From: a virus
DNA: 55,130 nucleotides
Direction: 5' to 3' (one strand)
Virus record (IMG/VR): IMGVR_UViG_3300005613_000080
Location: 1 to 55,130 of that record
Position numbers and translations under genes: made by a program. The notes under the pieces were generated by a model. That model was not told the origin of the DNA, did not search any database, and worked only from the letters and a program-made list of their open reading frames with translations. Of the stretch, positions 14,524 to 22,450 are shown piece after piece; position 1 is the stretch's first letter; each line of letters opens with the position of its first letter.

Positions 14524-16493
14524 TTGATGTCTCCCCAGTTGGGGCCAACTTCGATGTCAACACGGTGCGGCACGTTGCAGGGTACGCACGTCCGCATGAT
14601 CTGGGCGAGGTGTTCCGCCTCGTCCCGGCTGTAGATGGTCAGGTCCAGTTCGTCATGGACCTGGAGCTGCAAGTTGATGCCCGCCTCGTGGGCCAGCACC
14701 ATCGCCTTCTTGGTCTGGTCTGCCGACGAGCCCTGGATCAGACGGTTGAGCGCCTTGTGCGTCCAGTCGAAGCCCGACCCCTCAGCGGCAGCCGGGAAGT
14801 GGCAGCGACGGCCCAGAACAGTACGGATGTAGCCGCGCTCCTTGGCGACCTTCTCTGCACGACGCGACAGGTCACGGATGAAGGGCACCTTCGAGTCGAA
14901 GGTGTCGAGGAGCTGCTGCCCCTCGGGACCAGCGCCCTCGTACTGCCGCCCGTCCCGTGTCTGCCTCCACTCGGTCGGCAGGCCCAGCGACTTGCACAGT
15001 TTGCCGCCGCCCATCGAGTAGCAGAGCCCAAGGTAGATGGTCTTGGCGTTGCCCCGGTGCTGCTTGCGCTCCTTGGGGCTCCACGAGTCCCACTGCTCCT
15101 GACCGTGGATCAGGATGGTCATCATGTCGTGGTTGTCCGTCTTCGGGTCGTGGCGGTAGCGTTCCGCCGCCTCGCGGGCTCCTCGGCAGTTCGCCATCTC
15201 CGCAAAGTGAACCAGCCACCTGGGCTCTTGCTGCGAGAAGTCGAGGCACGCCCACTCACCGCCCTCGTCGGGCAGGTAGATCGAGCGCCACAACGGCCCA
15301 AGGACAGGATCGCGAGCAGGCTGGTTCTGGAGGTTCGGGTCGGAACTCGACAGCCGCCCAGAGACCGTGCCCTTCGCGTCGCCGCTACCGTCTGGGGTGC
15401 TGCGAAGCTGATGGAACGTCGTGTGGATGCGCCCGTTGACCTGATGCTTGCGGATTGACTCCACGAACGTCGTCCGCACCTTGTTGTATTTCTTGGCCGC
15501 GATCAGCGCATCGGCTGCCGGGTGCTGGAGGCTTTGCAGTGTGGCACTTTTCAGCTCGACCTGTCCCGTCTTTGTCCTGGGCAGCGTGCCCACGGCGGCT
15601 TCGAGCGCAGGGCCGATGACCGACGATCTGTTGAGGTCCTCAATCGTGACTTTGTGCCCAGTCAGGCGCGAAAACTCGGCCAGCGAGTCTGCCTCTTCAC
15701 GCAGGGCCTTGGCCTCGACGAGATCGAGTTTGCTCAGGTCGATCTTCACGCCGCGTCGGCGCATCGCCAGCAGTGCGGGAAGGCAGCGGCTTTCGAGGTC
15801 GTACAGGTCCCACAGGCGCGGCCCATACGGGTCGGCAGCGTCCTCAGCCTCGATGCGCTTCTCCTGCACGTTGATGAGCTGGAGCGGCAGCCTCGCATCC
15901 ATCTCCGCATAAGGCCCGACGTGACGAGCGGGGAGCTTCCACATCTCGGCCTTCGGATCGACGTTGAACATCTTGGCGGCTGCCTGGAGATGCGTCTCAT
16001 CCTTGCCGGGGAAGCCGTTGTATTTCGCCACGTTGTTCAGCGAGTAGCTGCGCTGAAGCTCGTCGAGCAGCGGCTCCGCGATCTGCACGTCGCGGAAGAA
16101 GCGAGGCTCGAACACAATGCCCAGCTCCGCGAGGTAGTCGAGATCATACGGCAGGTTCGCGCCCACAATGTCGCCACGGAACACTGCCGCCTGATCCTTG
16201 AGGTATTGGATGACGTGCTGCGCGTCGAGGTTGTCGCCGCCCTGATGGGCGATGGGCAGATAGTACGCGGGCGCGTGCTCCAGATCAGCTCGCGTGTCTT
16301 CCGGGCGCTGGATCGCGAACGAGATGCCCGTGACGAAGCCACGACGACGGACCCCGATCCCAGTCTTCTTGAGATCGGGGTCACACGTCTCGATATCGAC
16401 GGCAACGCGCATGGCCCCCTCCCATGAAGGGAGGTTGGCAATGGTCGGCGGCGTCCAGGTCGAGTTCGGCAGGTACAGGGGTAGCTGAACCAT
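14520..16493 (-). CDS. polA: Family A DNA polymerase with 3'-5' exonuclease
   Basis: The 657-residue replicative polymerase has an intact proofreading domain: Exo I DIET (33-36), Exo II NLPYD (113-117), Exo III YAEMD (195-199). The polymerase domain has motif A LDFSQQEPR (Asp418), motif B RGNAKTIYLGL (480-490, Lys484) and motif C VHDE (612-615). The position matching E. coli Phe762 is Leu488, a substitution reported to associate with temperate or slowly replicating phages. Motif A has Pro where DYSQIELR has Leu. There is no 5'-3' nuclease domain. Start ATG 16493 overlaps the upstream stop as TGATG. Confidence 0.95.
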   Translation of the reverse strand: MVQLPLYLPNSTWTPPTIANLPSWEGAMRVAVDIETCDPDLKKTGIGVRRRGFVTGISFAIQRPEDTRADLEHAPAYYLPIAHQGGDNLDAQHVIQYLKDQAAVFRGDIVGANLPYDLDYLAELGIVFEPRFFRDVQIAEPLLDELQRSYSLNNVAKYNGFPGKDETHLQAAAKMFNVDPKAEMWKLPARHVGPYAEMDARLPLQLINVQEKRIEAEDAADPYGPRLWDLYDLESRCLPALLAMRRRGVKIDLSKLDLVEAKALREEADSLAEFSRLTGHKVTIEDLNRSSVIGPALEAAVGTLPRTKTGQVELKSATLQSLQHPAADALIAAKKYNKVRTTFVESIRKHQVNGRIHTTFHQLRSTPDGSGDAKGTVSGRLSSSDPNLQNQPARDPVLGPLWRSIYLPDEGGEWACLDFSQQEPRWLVHFAEMANCRGAREAAERYRHDPKTDNHDMMTILIHGQEQWDSWSPKERKQHRGNAKTIYLGLCYSMGGGKLCKSLGLPTEWRQTRDGRQYEGAGPEGQQLLDTFDSKVPFIRDLSRRAEKVAKERGYIRTVLGRRCHFPAAAEGSGFDWTHKALNRLIQGSSADQTKKAMVLAHEAGINLQLQVHDELDLTIYSRDEAEHLAQIMRTCVPCNVPHRVDIEVGPNWGDIK

Positions 16494-17017
16494 CAGACGG
16501 GAAACTCGTCAGGGGTGCGCGTCCAGACGTGCTCGTCCACGAACTCCGCAAGCTCTTGCGGCATCCGGTTGTTCTGGAGCCACACGACCGTCTTGGCGAG
16601 CGTCGTCTGGGCGTTCTGGTTGCCCATCGCAATCTGCTCCTTGGCCCAGAGGTGATACTCGACCACATCGAGGCCCACCAGCCAGAACCGCTCCAGCTCG
16701 TCAAGCTGGACGGTCCAGCCCAGGCGCTTCGAGACGCGGGCCTCGACTTGCGCCAGCCGCTTGCCGAACTCGCCGTCCGACAGCTTCGCAGGCTGCGGGA
16801 TGTCGCCAGTCCATCGCTCCGCGAGATCGTGGAACATGACCGCCAGCATCAGCTCTTTCGAGCAGTCCGGGTACAGCGTGATCAGGAGGGTCAGCATATC
16901 GAAAGAATGCTGACCCACCGTGTAGCTGCCGTGGTGCGGCATCGTGTGCGACCGCTCCACCCGTGACGCCTCGCGCAACCGCTGCACGAGCGTTGTCATC
17001 GGGGTGATGTCGGTCAT
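16493..17017 (-). CDS. HD-domain 5'-deoxynucleotidase (YfbR-like)
   Basis: The 174-residue protein carries the HD metal site: H37 in VGQHS, H63-D64 in FHDLAE with Glu67, followed by TGDIPQPAK, the run typical of YfbR/HDDC2 deoxynucleotidases, and a later Asp/Glu pair in GLDVVEY. It dephosphorylates dNMPs, balancing pools made by RNR and the dNMP kinase. ATG at 17017 is chosen for its AGGAGAG site 6 bases upstream and ATGA overlap with the RNR stop. Longer in-frame starts, including one at 17041, lie inside RNR. Confidence 0.8.
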   Translation of the reverse strand: MTDITPMTTLVQRLREASRVERSHTMPHHGSYTVGQHSFDMLTLLITLYPDCSKELMLAVMFHDLAERWTGDIPQPAKLSDGEFGKRLAQVEARVSKRLGWTVQLDELERFWLVGLDVVEYHLWAKEQIAMGNQNAQTTLAKTVVWLQNNRMPQELAEFVDEHVWTRTPDEFPV

Positions 17018-18696
17018 TCGCACTCTCCTGTGATTCGACATGATGTTGCCTCCTCTGCTTTGGCTTTCAGAATCCCCATGCGCTTGCCGCCGGGGTTGAA
17101 GGTCGTACAGCCTTTTGCGCCACCTTTCCAGGCACGCACATATAGCCCTTTGAAGTCTTCCCACGGCATCTCCGGTGATACGTTGCACGTCTTCGAGACC
17201 GCCGAATCGACGAACTCCTGGGCACAGCACAGCACGTCAACGTGCTCTTGGGCCGTCACCCTGTCTGCCGTCTTGCCCCGGACGCCAAAGAACTTGGCCC
17301 CGTAGTCCTCGATGGTGTAGTTGACCGCGCCATCGAACTCCTGGACGGTGCGCTCGACCGACAGCGCGAAGACGGGCTCAATACCCGACGAGACGTTATC
17401 GGCTGCCAGCGAGATCGTGCCCGTGGGCGCGATAGAGGTCAGGTGCGAGTTTCGGATCCCGTGCTTGCGGATCAGATCGCGCACATCCTCGGGGAGCGTC
17501 TGCACGAACTCGCCCGCGAGGTAGTCCTCCGTGACGAACTCGGGGAACGCGCCGCGTTTCGCAGCAAGCAGGGCCGAGGCGCGGTAGGTGCTGTCGCGCA
17601 GGATAGTGAGGATCTTGCGCTGCACCTCAAGGTACGGACCCGTGCCGTACTCGTAGCCCAGCGCCTCGATGGCGTTCGCCATGCCCGTGACGCCCAGGCC
17701 CATGCGACGCTTGGACTTCGCCTCTTTCTCCTGCTCGTAAAGCGGGTAGCGGGCCACGTCGATCACGCGATCCATCGCTGCGACGACAGGCGCGATGTCC
17801 TTGGCGAGCCCAAGGGAGTTGAACTCGAAGATGTCGTGGTTCCGCACGACGTACTTCGTCATGTTGAAGCTGCCCAGGAGGCACGCACCGAACGGCGGCA
17901 GTGGTTGCTCGCCACACGGGTTCGTGGCGACGATCTCCTCGCAGTAGCGCAGGTTGTTCATCTCGTTGATGCGGTCGATGAACAGCACGCCGGGCTCGGC
18001 CCAATCCCAGGTCGAGCGCATGATCTTGTCCCACAGGGCGCAGGCGCGAACGGTGCGGTAGACCTGTCCTCCGAAGCGCAGCTCAAACTCTGCGTCGTTC
18101 TCAACCGCAAGCATGAACTCGTCGGTGACGCCGACCGAGACGTTGAAGCCCGTCAGCGAGGTCGCGTTCTGCTTCGCATGGATGAACTCCTCGATGTCCG
18201 GGTGGTCCACGCGCATCACGCCCATCTGGGCACCACGGCGATGACCCGCCGACGCGATGGTCTGGCAGATGGCGTTGAAGATGCCCATGAAGCTGATCGG
18301 CCCCGAAGAACGCGAGCCCAGCTTGCGGATCTCGGAGCCACGAGGGCGCAGCGTCGAGAAATCGTAGCCGATGCCGCCGCCCATCTGCATCGTGCGGGCG
18401 GCCTGCTTCGCGCGCGACATGATCGACCCCTGGCCGTCCGTCAGGGAGTCCTCGATGGTGCCCGAGACGTAGCAGTTGTACGGAGTGGTGTCCCTGCTCG
18501 ATCCAATGGCGCTCTGGATCCGTCCACCGGGCAGGAATCGCTGGCTGAGGAGGATGTCCCGGAACGTGTGGAAGTCCTCCTGGTCCGTCAGGGCCGCCGC
18601 TACGCGGTTGGCGTACTCACGAAAGCTCTCCCCCGGAGTGCGGTACTTGTCGGCGTGGAGATTGTCAGCGAACGGTGTTTGCGGGCCTTCGGTCAT
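17014..18696 (-). CDS. nrdJ: Class II (adenosylcobalamin-dependent) ribonucleotide reductase
   Basis: This single 560-residue subunit has the finger-loop motif NPCGEQPLPPFGACLLGS (259-276): Asn259, Cys261, Glu263 and Cys272, with the same spacing as N406/C408/E410/C419 of the Lactobacillus class II enzyme. Cys75 in PYNCYVSG is the other redox partner. A late APTGTISL and a C-terminal CRITGEC pair for re-reduction are also present. No NrdB-type subunit is nearby. The enzyme makes deoxyribonucleotides using host B12 cofactor, with or without oxygen. ATG at 18696 is preferred because of ATGA overlap; the frame extends 36 codons further upstream. Confidence 0.92.
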   Translation of the reverse strand: MTEGPQTPFADNLHADKYRTPGESFREYANRVAAALTDQEDFHTFRDILLSQRFLPGGRIQSAIGSSRDTTPYNCYVSGTIEDSLTDGQGSIMSRAKQAARTMQMGGGIGYDFSTLRPRGSEIRKLGSRSSGPISFMGIFNAICQTIASAGHRRGAQMGVMRVDHPDIEEFIHAKQNATSLTGFNVSVGVTDEFMLAVENDAEFELRFGGQVYRTVRACALWDKIMRSTWDWAEPGVLFIDRINEMNNLRYCEEIVATNPCGEQPLPPFGACLLGSFNMTKYVVRNHDIFEFNSLGLAKDIAPVVAAMDRVIDVARYPLYEQEKEAKSKRRMGLGVTGMANAIEALGYEYGTGPYLEVQRKILTILRDSTYRASALLAAKRGAFPEFVTEDYLAGEFVQTLPEDVRDLIRKHGIRNSHLTSIAPTGTISLAADNVSSGIEPVFALSVERTVQEFDGAVNYTIEDYGAKFFGVRGKTADRVTAQEHVDVLCCAQEFVDSAVSKTCNVSPEMPWEDFKGLYVRAWKGGAKGCTTFNPGGKRMGILKAKAEEATSCRITGECE

Positions 18697-19901
18697 TGGA
18701 TCAAGGTGAGTTGGTCGGCTGCGCGGGTGATGGCGGTGTATAGCCACTTCGACGACTGTTCGCGGAAGCAGTGCGACTCGTTCACAATCGCCACTTTCCC
18801 CCACTGTGACCCCTGGGCCTTGTGACAGGTGACGGCGTAGCCGAAATCGAAATGTTCGGCTTCACGCATCTCGTAGAACGGAATGTCGTCTTGTCGGTCC
18901 TCGAAGTAGTGCCGAAAGGCTACCACATCAAAGGTGTACGGATCATCACTGTCGAACGAATGGACCCATAGCTTGATCCGGTCATCATCCAGCACCTCGC
19001 AGTCGTCAACGACCCATTGTGAGCCGTTCAATAGCCCGCTGTTGCGATTGTTGCGAAGACAGACCAGCTTGTCGCCAGCCACCGGAAGCCCAGATGCAAA
19101 GCCCTTGACAGTCTCGCGGATCATGTGGTTGATCGTGCGCCGTGTGGCGTTACGCCCCACAATGATTTGGTCGTGGGCTGCCAGCTCCTCAATGCCCAAG
19201 GTGCCCTTCTCCACGACCCTGGAGTCACCGTAGCTCCCATAGGCGATGCGCTCGCCGTTCCGCACGGAGGTCGCCATGCTGACGATGGGGCTGCCCTCTG
19301 CCTGCCGGTGAATCTCCGTCAGCATGATGTCGGGCTCCGCGTCGGTGAAGTACCCGCCATCCTTGACCGGGGGAAGCTGGGCAGGGTCGCCCAGCGCGAG
19401 GATGCGCGTGCCGTACTCCAGCAGATCCTCGGCGATCTGCCTGCCGACCATCGACACCTCATCGAGCACGACGAGGCTGGCGTGACGCACGGGAGACTCC
19501 AGGTTGCGCGTGAACGTGGGCCGCTTGAGGTTGTCTTTCTCCTCGGCCAGCTCGGCAGCGATCTCGCGCCTCCTGTCGGCGTCCTGCTCCGCGTTCAGGT
19601 CGGCCTGGAGCTGTGCCAAACGCTCCTGACTGCGCTCACGCGGCAGGTAGATCATCTGGTGGATGGTCATCGCGTTCTCGCAGCCCTTGGACTGCAAGAC
19701 GAGCGCGGCCTTGCCCGTGTATGCGCCGAAAAGGACTGGCCCAGATACCTCTGAAACGAGGTGCTGCGCGAGCGTCGTCTTGCCCGTACCGGCGTAGCCG
19801 AAGAGGCGGAAGACCTGTTGTTCACCATCCTGGAGCCACGAGCGGACTCCCTGGATGGCCTGTTCTTGCTGGGGCGACCAGGAATGCAGTGTCGAGAGCA
19901 T
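18693..19901 (-). CDS. SF1B DNA helicase (RecD/Dda-like)
   Basis: The 402-residue helicase has motif I LFGYAGTGKTTLA (about 34-46), motif Ia YTGKAALVL, motif II VVLDEVSMV, motif III LALGDPAQLPPV, motif IV MLTEIHRQ, and motifs V-VI AVTCHKAQGSQW and YTAITRAADQL. This is the Dda/RecD2 arrangement. It translocates 5'-3' and probably assists replication restart or recombination. The start ATG 19901 is preferred over a further upstream in-frame start, since that extension would overlap the QueC-like frame. It is coupled to RNR by ATGA. Confidence 0.9.
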   Translation of the reverse strand: MLSTLHSWSPQQEQAIQGVRSWLQDGEQQVFRLFGYAGTGKTTLAQHLVSEVSGPVLFGAYTGKAALVLQSKGCENAMTIHQMIYLPRERSQERLAQLQADLNAEQDADRRREIAAELAEEKDNLKRPTFTRNLESPVRHASLVVLDEVSMVGRQIAEDLLEYGTRILALGDPAQLPPVKDGGYFTDAEPDIMLTEIHRQAEGSPIVSMATSVRNGERIAYGSYGDSRVVEKGTLGIEELAAHDQIIVGRNATRRTINHMIRETVKGFASGLPVAGDKLVCLRNNRNSGLLNGSQWVVDDCEVLDDDRIKLWVHSFDSDDPYTFDVVAFRHYFEDRQDDIPFYEMREAEHFDFGYAVTCHKAQGSQWGKVAIVNESHCFREQSSKWLYTAITRAADQLTLIQ

Positions 19902-19903
19902 CC

Positions 19904-20170
19904 CTAGTCCTCCCTCTCCGCAACACACGCAGCACAACGACGACAAGGGAATGAGCCATCATTCGTCTGCTGTGGGCTGTAGCACGTCCAAGTAGCATCG
20001 TATGGCGCATCGCTGCTCTTGAGTTCCGCAACAATCGCCGCCTTGCTCAAGCTAATCAACGGCGTATGTACCGCAACGCCGGGAAGCGCAGTCCAGCTGC
20101 ATCGAGCATGTCGGTTATCTCTTCCGTCTTCGTTACCACTCCTTGACCCACCTGTGGCGGCGATTGCCAC
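19904..20170 (-). CDS. QueC C-terminal-like zinc module (truncated 7-cyano-7-deazaguanine synthase?)
   Basis: The last ~55 residues of this 88-codon frame read like the end of QueC: HTPLISLSKAAIV, then TWTCYSP, then PCRRCAACVAER, supplying the four zinc cysteines (C plus CxxCxxC). QueC makes preQ0 for queuosine or 7-deazaguanine DNA modification. The whole N-terminal PP-loop ATPase domain, with its SGGxDS motif, is missing, and I cannot find it in any frame upstream. The start is uncertain: GTG 20170 lies inside the Mom-like gene. An alternative 27-codon frame from GTG 20139 ends at 20056. Either a remnant of a lost queC or a stand-alone zinc peptide. Confidence 0.5.
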   Translation of the reverse strand: MAIAATGGSRSGNEDGRDNRHARCSWTALPGVAVHTPLISLSKAAIVAELKSSDAPYDATWTCYSPQQTNDGSFPCRRCAACVAERED

Positions 20171-20774
20171 TCTTCCAGACCTTGTTCATCGGAACTCTCT
20201 TCCAACCAAATGACTCCATGTGCTCCCTCTCACTTCCGAGGTCACACACCCTGTGGACGAAGCGGATAATCTCGGACCTGCCCGCCAACTGGATCCCTTC
20301 TTTTCGCGTACCGCCATTGGAGTAGACGGACCTTCGGCTTCCGCTGGCGTCGATCCACTTCTGGCTCATGCGACTCCCGTCTCGGCTCATGCCCGCACAC
20401 TTGTATACGTTGCCACAGTGGCCCTCTCCCACATCAGCATAGGTCACGACGACAGGATATCTTCCGCGATCAATGCCGTTCTTCAGAATCCACCTCAAGG
20501 GCTTCGAGATGTGCCAGTTTCTCTCAGACTTAGGTACAGCGACCATGCGCGACAAACTGGTAGCCCCTTGAGGTTCGCCAGGACTAACGGCCTTTGCGGA
20601 ACCGTAAGGGGGGGGCTGGAAGATCCAGGCAGCTACGACCTGGGAGTTCGAGTCGCGGCACACCCACACATGACCTGTAGAACCCATACTCTTGTAGGGG
20701 TGATACTTATCGATCAGATCCCGCACACTATCGAAAGTTGACGGTTCGGGCAAAGGCCACTTCCTATCCATCAT
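20133..20774 (-). CDS. Mom-like GNAT-fold DNA-modification protein
   Basis: The 213-residue protein fits the phage Mom-like family: an N-terminal strand GHVWVCRDSNSQVVAAWIF, then TSLSRMVAVPKSERNWHISKPLRWIL, then VVVTYADVGEGHCGNVYKC, and a C-terminus ending RHRWVKEW. In phage Mu, Mom converts adenine to a carbamoylmethyl form that blocks restriction. Relatives in many phages are uncharacterised. ATG at 20774 overlaps the stop of the 47-codon gene as ATGA; a GTG at 20783 is also open. Nearby Dam-like methylase and QueC-like fragment make a DNA-modification island likely. Substrate and product are inference. Confidence 0.6.
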   Translation of the reverse strand: MMDRKWPLPEPSTFDSVRDLIDKYHPYKSMGSTGHVWVCRDSNSQVVAAWIFQPPPYGSAKAVSPGEPQGATSLSRMVAVPKSERNWHISKPLRWILKNGIDRGRYPVVVTYADVGEGHCGNVYKCAGMSRDGSRMSQKWIDASGSRRSVYSNGGTRKEGIQLAGRSEIIRFVHRVCDLGSEREHMESFGWKRVPMNKVWKSGNRRHRWVKEW

Positions 20775-20914
20775 ACGCTCCACTCGTCAGATGCTTCTCT
20801 GGTGCCAGCGAACTCCTGATCACCACCCACGCCACTCATCGCCAGCAGGTCGGCGGCGGTTCTTGTGGTGTTGTTCACAGCGCGTCTCATCTCCTCGAAA
20901 CCAGCCCGTGCCAT
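20771..20914 (-). CDS. 47-residue protein of unknown function
   Basis: The frame from ATG 20914 (MARAGFEEMRRAVNN) ends SDEWSV with its TGA overlapping the Mom-like start as ATGA. The overlap is the main reason to accept it. The product has a helical basic first half and an acidic tail. It begins only about 23 bases after a hairpin with a poly-U tract, so it may be made only when that terminator is bypassed. In Mu, com, a small protein, is coupled to mom translation; this gene has the same relative position but no zinc finger. Confidence 0.4.
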   Translation of the reverse strand: MARAGFEEMRRAVNNTTRTAADLLAMSGVGGDQEFAGTREASDEWSV

Positions 20915-20936
20915 CGCACGACTCGACTGCGTAATG

Positions 20937-20963
20937 AAAAAAAAGTGCGGGCCTTTCACCCGC
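20937..20963 (-). terminator. Rho-independent terminator
   Basis: On the minus strand GCGGG (20963-20959) pairs with CCCGC (20951-20947) around the loop TGAAAGG. It is followed by AC and then eight T's (20944-20937). It lies 30 bases after the stop of the 20993-21832 gene and 23 bases before the next start. It probably limits transcription into the Mom-like gene. A related hairpin with a compensating base change lies at 53641-53657. Confidence 0.75.
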
Positions 20964-20992
20964 TCGGCTGCCTAGCAGCTTGGAGGGTAGTC

Positions 20993-21832
20993 TCAGAAAA
21001 CGGTGTCGTCGCTGCTCTCAGCAGCCACGCCGTCCTGCGAGTCGTAGGCGATGTTGGCCGAACCCGCCATCACATCGTCCTTGAAGTGCCGGGCAGCCTC
21101 AAGCAGCGCGGCCTGCGGCCCACTGGGGTCGATCAGCGACGGCAGCACGCCGTTGCGGAAGACCGGATCGCCTTCGGGCTGGTTCACCGGGCGAAGAACC
21201 CAGTTGTACCAAGTGCCTTCGCTGTTGGACTGCTCCTCGGTGCTGACGCGCAGACGGTGAGCAAACAGCGGAGCACCAGGGAACTTCCGAAGCTCGCCAA
21301 TCGACTTCTTGTAGGGCTGGATGCCCGACGACGTGAACGCGAGCATGGCGAAGCCAGCGGGCACCACATCGTCCGAGTCTGCGAGCATCATGCACGCGAG
21401 GTAAAACGTCTCGACCAGCTCATGCCCCTCGGGGGTGATGAGACGGCCCTTCTCGTTCTTCTTGCACTGGGCAACCACGGGATCGTGAAGCCCACAGCGA
21501 CCGACGAAGCCGCCGCCTTGGCTGCGGGGACGCCACTCGACGTACAGGTGCTCGGTGATGCACGGCACGATCACGATGTCCTCGTGCAGCTCGCGGGTCA
21601 CGGTGTCGAGCAGGAGGCCCGGCTCCGCGCCGGGGATCTTGGAGTCCTTCTTCGCAACCTCGGGGCTGAGGGCCTGGAGGATGCGGATGAAGGGTACAGC
21701 CTGATCGGCTGCGGTCATGTTCTCCATGCCCTCCCCCGCCATCTCGCCGAAGTCGAAGGGCATCGCCACAGCGCCAGTGGAAGAGGGGGTGGTGGCGACC
21801 GCCTTGGTCGCAGAGTCTTTTCTCGTAGTCAT
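20993..21832 (-). CDS. Conserved phage replication-module protein (function unknown)
   Basis: The 279-residue protein has a disordered Thr/Ala N-terminus (about 1-40), then FIRILQALSPEVAKK, an EPGLLLDTVTRELHEDIVIVPC strand block, YVEWRPRSQGGGFVGRCG, and an acidic disordered C-terminus ending SSDDTVF. I recognise this pattern from phage proteins that sit next to recombination and helicase genes and are often listed as ssDNA-binding or unknown. The acidic tip would suit an SSB-like partner. A separate OB-fold SSB exists at 4554-4913, so its role may be different. Confidence 0.6.
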   Translation of the reverse strand: MTTRKDSATKAVATTPSSTGAVAMPFDFGEMAGEGMENMTAADQAVPFIRILQALSPEVAKKDSKIPGAEPGLLLDTVTRELHEDIVIVPCITEHLYVEWRPRSQGGGFVGRCGLHDPVVAQCKKNEKGRLITPEGHELVETFYLACMMLADSDDVVPAGFAMLAFTSSGIQPYKKSIGELRKFPGAPLFAHRLRVSTEEQSNSEGTWYNWVLRPVNQPEGDPVFRNGVLPSLIDPSGPQAALLEAARHFKDDVMAGSANIAYDSQDGVAAESSDDTVF

Positions 21833-21889
21833 GTCAAAATCCAGGTTATGCAGCGCCCACTTTTACGGCTGGCGGTGCGGTGAGCCGCG

Positions 21890-22450
21890 TCACTTCTTCG
21901 GTGACTTCACCTCGGCCTTGTCGTAGGTAGACGCGCCGAAGATGTCCATCGGAACCCGATTCGCCGGGTCGGCGAGCAGCCGCCGCAGCAGCGCCCGCAG
22001 GGAGCTGGACTCTACCTTCCGGCGAGCGCCCACGCTCATGTCTTGTGCTTGCAGCTCCTCCATGAGCTGCTGGGCCTTGTCGTCCTCGCCCATCGCGAAG
22101 GCAACCTCGACCGTGCGCTTGATGAGGCCGCCCTGTCCGTTCTGCTCCAGCCAGCGGAACGCCTCGGTCTCCCGTGCCTTCGGGATCGACGCTCGCACGT
22201 CGGACTTGATCTTGACCTTGTAGCCCGACGTGGTGGTGAACTCAGCCATGCCCGCTTCGCGCATAGCCTCGGGGATCAGATGCTCCTCGTAGTGGCGCAC
22301 GCGCTTCATGCGCTCCTTGTATTCGGCTTCCGCTTGGGCAGCATCCACCTGAGCATCCAGGTAGGCATCCACGGCGTCGGTGATCTTGCGGAGCTGATCG
22401 ACCGTCGGGCCGTCGGTGTAGGCCGAGAAGTCGGGTAGTTGGTCAGTCAT
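21890..22450 (-). CDS. Conserved helical phage protein
   Basis: The 186-residue protein begins MTDQLPDFSAYTD at an ATG overlapping the methylase stop as TAATG. It has a long helix with Glu/Arg heptads (about 22-65), then an alpha/beta section with HYEEHLIPEAMREAGMAEFTTTSGYKVKIK and AFRWLEQNGQGGLIKRTVEVAF. This combination is frequent in phage replication modules, but I know no function. It lies 57 bp upstream of the 20993-21832 gene, and the two probably work together. Confidence 0.6.
   Translation of the reverse strand: MTDQLPDFSAYTDGPTVDQLRKITDAVDAYLDAQVDAAQAEAEYKERMKRVRHYEEHLIPEAMREAGMAEFTTTSGYKVKIKSDVRASIPKARETEAFRWLEQNGQGGLIKRTVEVAFAMGEDDKAQQLMEELQAQDMSVGARRKVESSSLRALLRRLLADPANRVPMDIFGASTYDKAEVKSPKK

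Noticed and set aside
17242-18825. 527-codon plus-strand open frame
   Set aside because: It is opposite RNR, whose catalytic residues are all present.
20056-20139. 27-codon frame from GTG 20139 joined by frameshift to the QueC-like frame
   Set aside because: The residues do not resemble QueC, and the QueC-like frame itself is continuous through HTPLISLS; a frameshift is not needed to explain it.
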